Shown in pieces: positions 21,390 through 25,772 of a DNA stretch of 25,772 bases. The notes below the pieces were generated by a model. It saw nothing but the letters and a program-made list of their open reading frames with translations, was not told the origin of the DNA and made no database searches. This stretch comes from Didymodactylos carnosus (Eukaryota > Rotifera > Eurotatoria > Philodinida > Philodinidae), in contig CAJNOQ010002183.1 in NCBI GenBank assembly GCA_905250885.1, positions 1 to 25,772 of the forward strand, written 5' to 3'. The position numbers and the translations under genes are program-made. The stretch's first letter is position 1. Each line of letters starts with the position of its first letter.

Positions 21390-24300
21390 CTAAATTTTAC
21401 TTTTAAAATTTATTGCTGATTCATTTTTCATAATTAATTCAATTTTATGTTTTGTTATTATTTGATTTTCATTTGAATATTTAAATTTATTATTGAAATG
21501 TCGTTGAAAATACTTTTCTATTTTCGTACTAAACGATAAAGTTGATATATTGGTCATAAGTGATGATGTCTGAGTTATTTTTTCATTTGGAAATAATAAT
21601 ATTGGTTTAAGTATCTGACATAATGTAATTTTATCCATGAATTTATGTCCGTATACAATAGATGGTTTTAACATTAAAATTGGTTGACATAGGCATGTAA
21701 CTGTTGGAATTGAACATTTAATTGATGAAAAACTGGTTACCATTGTTTGACATAGATGTACATGTGTATTTGATAATCGACATATTAAAAGTAACATTAA
21801 ATCATTTGGTTGAAGTTTAGATTGACGATCAGTCATGGATAATTGAAATTCAACATAATGATACATAATATTATCATAATTCTCTTTGGAATTTGTTGTA
21901 ACACTTTTTAATTGTAGACATGTGTTAACATTTAATTTTTTAAAAAAATCTTGAATTTTATTTAATGAACGTTCTAATAGAGTAAAATTTGTCTGTAAAT
22001 CAGCTATTGTTGTCACGAGACAAGCAAGTTTCTTTAATAAATGACCAATCTGCTTTAATAATTCATCATTTGAATAATTAATAGAACAAACTGAATCATG
22101 AAGATTGGTCGAAGATGATATGAAGTCTGTTAGACGTTCAAATCGTCCATTACGACAACGAACAATCAAATCTTGACCGTCTATAAATACCATGAACAAA
22201 AATATTGATAAAAACATGAAAGAGAAGTGTTATAGTTTCCTTTATCAACAGTTAGGACTGCAACTTCTCTAAACACAAATGCACTCTGAATCTAATAAAT
22301 CAATGTGCGCAGCAAACTGACAAGAGTTTCAAGAAAAGAACTATTTTACTAGACGAAAGCTCAAGGGGGTAAAAGCACCACTTCACCACTTCATTTCACT
22401 TCACTTCACTTCACTGCTGAAACGGCGCCCCTGATGGGGGAGGCAAGCAAGGGAGGGAAAGTACCATTTCATCACTTCCGCTTAACTTGAAGTGAACTTG
22501 AAGTGATTTTTTATTGTTTCGACCGTTTCAGCAGCGTTTTACCTAGATGAAGTGAAGTGAAATGAAGTGGTGAAGTGGTGCTTTTACCCCCTTGCGAAAG
22601 CTACGCCTCATGAGCACAAAATCGGTAGATCTAGCGAGATACGTCACGATCACTCTAATAGAACGCTGAAAGTATTTTGATATGGCAAAGCGTTACTTCG
22701 CATCGGTGACGAATCAACATTCGAATTTTATTGTGATTTAAGCTTGAAACTTGATATCTAGATGTGTCACGATTAGGTATACATCGGTTCGATTAAACCG
22801 AGCATTAAACGGACATTGTCCAAAGGGACATTTAATGTAATTGTTCTTGTTTCACTGGTTACTTTGTTATTTTCGTTTGAAAGAACAACAATAACCTAAC
22901 GAAAGAAATGCAGCACATATGTCACATGATAACAGAAGGGAAAAGATAAATTCTAAGCGATGTTAATTAGAGCTATTTTTTCATCTGCGCGAAAAATCAG
23001 TAATTCTGTTTTCAGTATGATCAAATTTCGAAAAGTAGAACAATAACCATCAGAACTAAGCACAACATAAAATTTTTTTGGTTATAACCGATAGTCGGTT
23101 TTCGATTAATATCCGAAACCGATGCATGTCGAGTCACGATCGCGATGTATCTTTTATATCTATTTATTGTGATAGAAGAAGAGTATCAATTTACCACCGA
23201 TACAACGTAACGCTTTGCCATACTTTTAGGACTAGAGGTATATCGCACTTCAGATAAATATAGGGAAATATATCGCAATATCGAAAATAGTAAAATGCGA
23301 CAACATTACACAGTGATAGAGAACAACAGCTTTTTTTTATCCATTACGATTAATCGTCATAAGAATTTTTACAAATAATTTGCGATAAATATTAAGTTGA
23401 TAGGTCTAACATGCAATATCTATCACAATAACTCATGTAAGAATTTGAGTGCTGATAAACGCTAATGTTTTCGAATAAAACTGTGCGATTCTTGCGTATC
23501 AAAAATGATCTAATGTAACATTTCGCGCTTTCAATACACTAGTGGAAGTTTGCTTTTAAACGCATAAATCTGCGAAAAAAAACGCCAATTATACACCATT
23601 GCACAATCCTAGAACTACTGTGCAATCGTGTGTAACAAAAATGTCTTTTAACGCAAGAAAATCTCTTTTTTGTGGAAAGACACCGAAAAGTGCAAAATAA
23701 GTGCAATAAATTCTTATACGAGAACATTCCACTTAAAATATTAGGTTTAATATATTGCGATGAGAAGGAATAGGCATACTCTTTCATTCAATAACGTACC
23801 TATTTCTTTTTCGTTTTTTTTCATTGAATTTTTCTATTTTCAAGATAGAATTCAACTAAACTCTGAGTTTGAAGATTCAGAGTACAGTACAATAATTCTT
23901 AGAGCAAATTGACGCTTATTATTCTTCAATAGTTATAAAAACTGATAAAATTTTCTTACCTACTCGAACTTGATTATATTTTCCTATTTTTAATGTTTTA
24001 CAAGCTTTCATCACATCATCATTACTTGGTTTCAATAATTCTCCATAGGACACATATCTTATATCATTTTCTGTAATATAAACGAGATGTTCTTTGTATG
24101 TACATGCATGAGAAATAGATCGATCTAATAATACACGTCGAACAAAATTACAAGCAAATATCACCATTGAACCATTTTTTTCACAACAAACAAGATGATT
24201 AACTGGTGTATCAAGAGGAAGATCTGATGTGCTGTTTGTTGTTGATAGGACAGCATCTAATAAATTTGCATAATATAATATACCGGTAATAGTTATGCAT

Positions 24301-24737
24301 TGACTTGACAATGGAAATTGATGCCACATATAATAATCATGATGTGTTTGGTTAATTGGATACTCAGGCAAGGCTAATATTCTTCCATCTGGAAGACAAA
24401 CAAGTATAATACGATTATTAGTGCTATTTTTTTTTGAGTCAATTAAATATGAGAAGAGTATGTGAAATAATGAATTATCTAAATAGAGAAAATTCTTATG
24501 AAATGCCATATTTGATGATGTGGATGATTGACAAATATAAAATAATAATGGTGTATTCATATCTAACGTTTTTTCTTCATCAACATAATTAAACAACCAC
24601 TTTTGAACATCCGGTTTCGAAAATGTCCATTGAATCAAAATTGATATATCATTTTCATAATAATTAACAACGATATCAATATCATCAAGTAATTTTTTAT
24701 GAACTGAACGATAACAAAACGAATTTTCGTCATTCAT
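21390..24737 (-). CDS. FAAP100-like Fanconi anaemia core-complex protein, two exons
   Basis: Exon 1 runs 24737 to 23960 and exon 2 runs 22180 to 21390. The donor is GTAG|GTAAGA, the acceptor TTTATAG|ACGGTC, phase 1. The product is 522 aa. In animals FAAP100 binds FANCB and FANCL to form the catalytic module of the nuclear FANCD2-FANCI ubiquitin ligase in crosslink repair. Evidence: the propeller-like segment IILVCLPDGRILALP (about residues 109-123), then NHLVCCEKNGSMVIFACN. Across the splice comes LIVRCRNGRFERL, followed by a predicted helical coiled-coil stretch (NDELLKQIGHLLKKLACLVT and onwards). The order of these segments follows human FAAP100 as I remember it (LPDGQL, then a GHHGR-type strand, then a KGRL strand, then a coiled coil). 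At 522 aa it is much shorter than human (about 880). I cannot tell whether exons are missing at the 5' side or the protein is truly short. A FANCB-type relative is the main alternative. Confidence 0.55.
22362..22594. mobile_element. hAT-type MITE with 47-bp TIRs and 8-bp TSD
   Basis: This 233-bp element has perfect terminal inverted repeats of 47 bp, starting CAAGGGGGTAAAAGCACC. They are followed by a short unmatched stretch and a further matching GCTGAAACGG. Exact 8-bp direct repeats CGAAAGCT flank it (22354-22361 and 22595-22602). A CACTT microsatellite lies within each arm. The 8-bp duplication and CA..TG ends fit the hAT superfamily. There is no coding capacity. Perfect arms and an exact duplication point to recent insertion. 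Confidence 0.93.
22683..23220. mobile_element. Candidate TA-target TIR element
   Basis: TGGCAAAGCGTTAC at the left end is exactly inverted at the right end (GTAACGCTTTGCCA, ending 23220). Similarity continues inward (TTCGCATCGGTG against GTTGTATCGGTG). Each end is bordered by TA (22681-22682 and 23221-23222), the target duplication of Tc1/mariner-like elements. The 538 bp between show no transposase frame. It is either a MITE or a strongly deleted copy. Confidence 0.65.
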
Positions 24738-25772
24738 ATCTTAAAACGAAATCGACGAGTTGAAAAGTTTTGCTAAATTAATCCAACCAAGATGCACGAA
24801 TAGCATAGAAAAAGCATAGAATATAATCTGACACGAGAAATCAAATCATAGGTAAAAAGGACCACTTGTATTTTCGCTAGAATATTTATAACGATGTTTT
24901 CTATTTCTTAAGAAAACTTGAAAATTTTCAGATGCCTACTTACGTGTTTCAAGGTGAAGAAGCAAAACAAGGTTCATAGTGTACAGTATTCTAGCCTTGT
25001 GTGATTTATCCATTTTTTACATCATATCATGTTAAACAACTCTAGTGACAAAACATTTTTCTAAATAAGACACATGAGTGTTTTTTGTTTGGTATCGAAC
25101 TACAAAAATATAGTTTATAGTTGTGGTCAGAAAATAAAACAGTACAAAAAATAAAAAGATCAAAAATCATGACTCATCATGCGATCATACGTCTATTTAT
25201 CGTGTTGAATGTTCTTCTATTGCACGTTGAAATATGTTAACGGGTGTACCATAATAAACTGGACTAAATATTACTGCATTTTTTTCGTACTTCCTCTTCA
25301 AATAAAAAGTTCCTTTACATACCAAAAGATAGAGAATTTCAAGCTCTACAAAACCTACTATTAAAATCTCTGAGAGCATTTTTCTCGTTTTAGCACCATT
25401 CAAAATATTGAAGAGTGCTGAGTTGTCGAACTGCGACGTACTTTTGTCGTCTCATTTTTTTAGATTTTTAGCACATTGTCTGAGGTTCAATAGCTAATTT
25501 TTCTAGGTAGAAAGATAGAAAATTTTGTGCTCTATCGATCTCACTCATTGACAATCTTATACAATGTTTCCACTACGTCAGCTGATCTCATAATTAGTTC
25601 TCAACCGACTTTTCAATTTTTTCAAATTAAATTAATTTTTTTAATTAATGGTTTTAATTGAGAAACTTTGTTTATATATCAAAAGACGCAGAATTTAATT
25701 CTATGTAAGATAATAAGACTAAAACCCTGGATTCAGAACGTTTTACTGGTTTTATAGTCCAAAAAACTAAAT
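24738..25772. other. Upstream region of the FAAP100-like gene; no clear gene
   Basis: The sequence is AT-rich with no recognisable gene. It should hold the promoter of the minus-strand gene. A 68-codon minus-strand frame (25197-25403) ends in NAVIFSPVYYGTPVNIFQRA. This looks somewhat protein-like (faintly reminiscent of the SPVYYG loop of flavodoxin-fold proteins) but is too short and isolated to call. No RNA gene or array was seen. Confidence 0.5.

Larger units (their letters stand above)
22181..23959 (-). other. 1.8-kb intron of the FAAP100-like gene, loaded with mobile elements
   Basis: This is about 30 times longer than most introns in the window. Two terminal-inverted-repeat elements (233 and 538 bp) account for nearly half of it. 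The minus-strand open frame at 23539-23787 inside it has no conserved features, and splicing past it joins two halves of a coherent protein. No further exon is seen. Confidence 0.6.

Noticed and set aside
22181-22217. ATG-led start of the minus-strand frame ending at 21390 (MFLSIFLFMVF), looking like a signal peptide
   Set aside because: This T-rich stretch is the polypyrimidine tract of a 3' splice site (TTTATAG). Joining at 22180 to the upstream exon keeps frame and gives a more coherent protein.
23539-23787. 82-codon minus-strand open frame as an extra exon of the FAAP100-like gene
   Set aside because: It has no conserved pattern, and the direct join 23960/22180 already yields a continuous fold in the right order.
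25197-25403. 68-codon minus-strand open frame with SPVYYGTP, resembling a flavodoxin-type loop
   Set aside because: Too short, no other domain residues, and no supporting exon nearby within the window.

Overview
The window is eukaryotic and animal. It is AT-rich, and its two large genes are split by many short introns (mostly 53-90 bp) with GT...AG borders. The proteins are metazoan in type: a tankyrase with five ankyrin clusters, a SAM domain and a PARP domain, and a spliceosomal Brr2 helicase. Compact introns, AT-richness and several small hAT-like elements fit a bdelloid rotifer or a similar small invertebrate. That placement is inference; nothing here proves the taxon.

Layout. Positions 1-3144 hold no intact gene. 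They are a graveyard of small transposable elements: a long near-perfect hairpin (213-342), two hAT-type MITEs with exact 8-bp target duplications (386-589 and 1317-1454), a weaker third candidate (885-1022), diffuse repeats, and a decayed reverse-transcriptase fragment on the minus strand (2611-2946). Next, on the plus strand, is a complete SNRNP200/Brr2 gene (3145-12519, 33 coding exons, 2123 aa by my splice model). After a 0.9-kb spacer comes a complete tankyrase gene (13447-19707, plus strand, 30 coding exons, 1168 aa), which includes two consecutive micro-exons of 15 and 18 bp and a probable GC-AG intron. A 1.7-kb spacer separates it from a convergent minus-strand gene of two exons (24737 down to 21390, 522 aa). 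I read that gene as a divergent FAAP100-like Fanconi anaemia core-complex protein. Its single 1.8-kb intron carries two more transposon-like elements (22362-22594 and 22683-23220). The last 1 kb holds nothing convincing.

Function. Brr2 unwinds U4/U6 in the spliceosome. Tankyrase poly-ADP-ribosylates scaffold, telomere and Wnt-pathway targets. FAAP100 with FANCB and FANCL would form the catalytic module of the Fanconi ubiquitin ligase. I see no evidence that the three genes act as one system. I found no clear undescribed system. The most worthwhile points are the diverged C-terminal helicase cassette of Brr2, D-loop substitutions in the tankyrase PARP domain, the micro-exons, the probable FAAP100 orthologue, and the set of MITEs with intact target-site duplications. 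All exon borders are read by eye from splice motifs, frame continuity and remembered family sequences; no alignment or RNA data were available.
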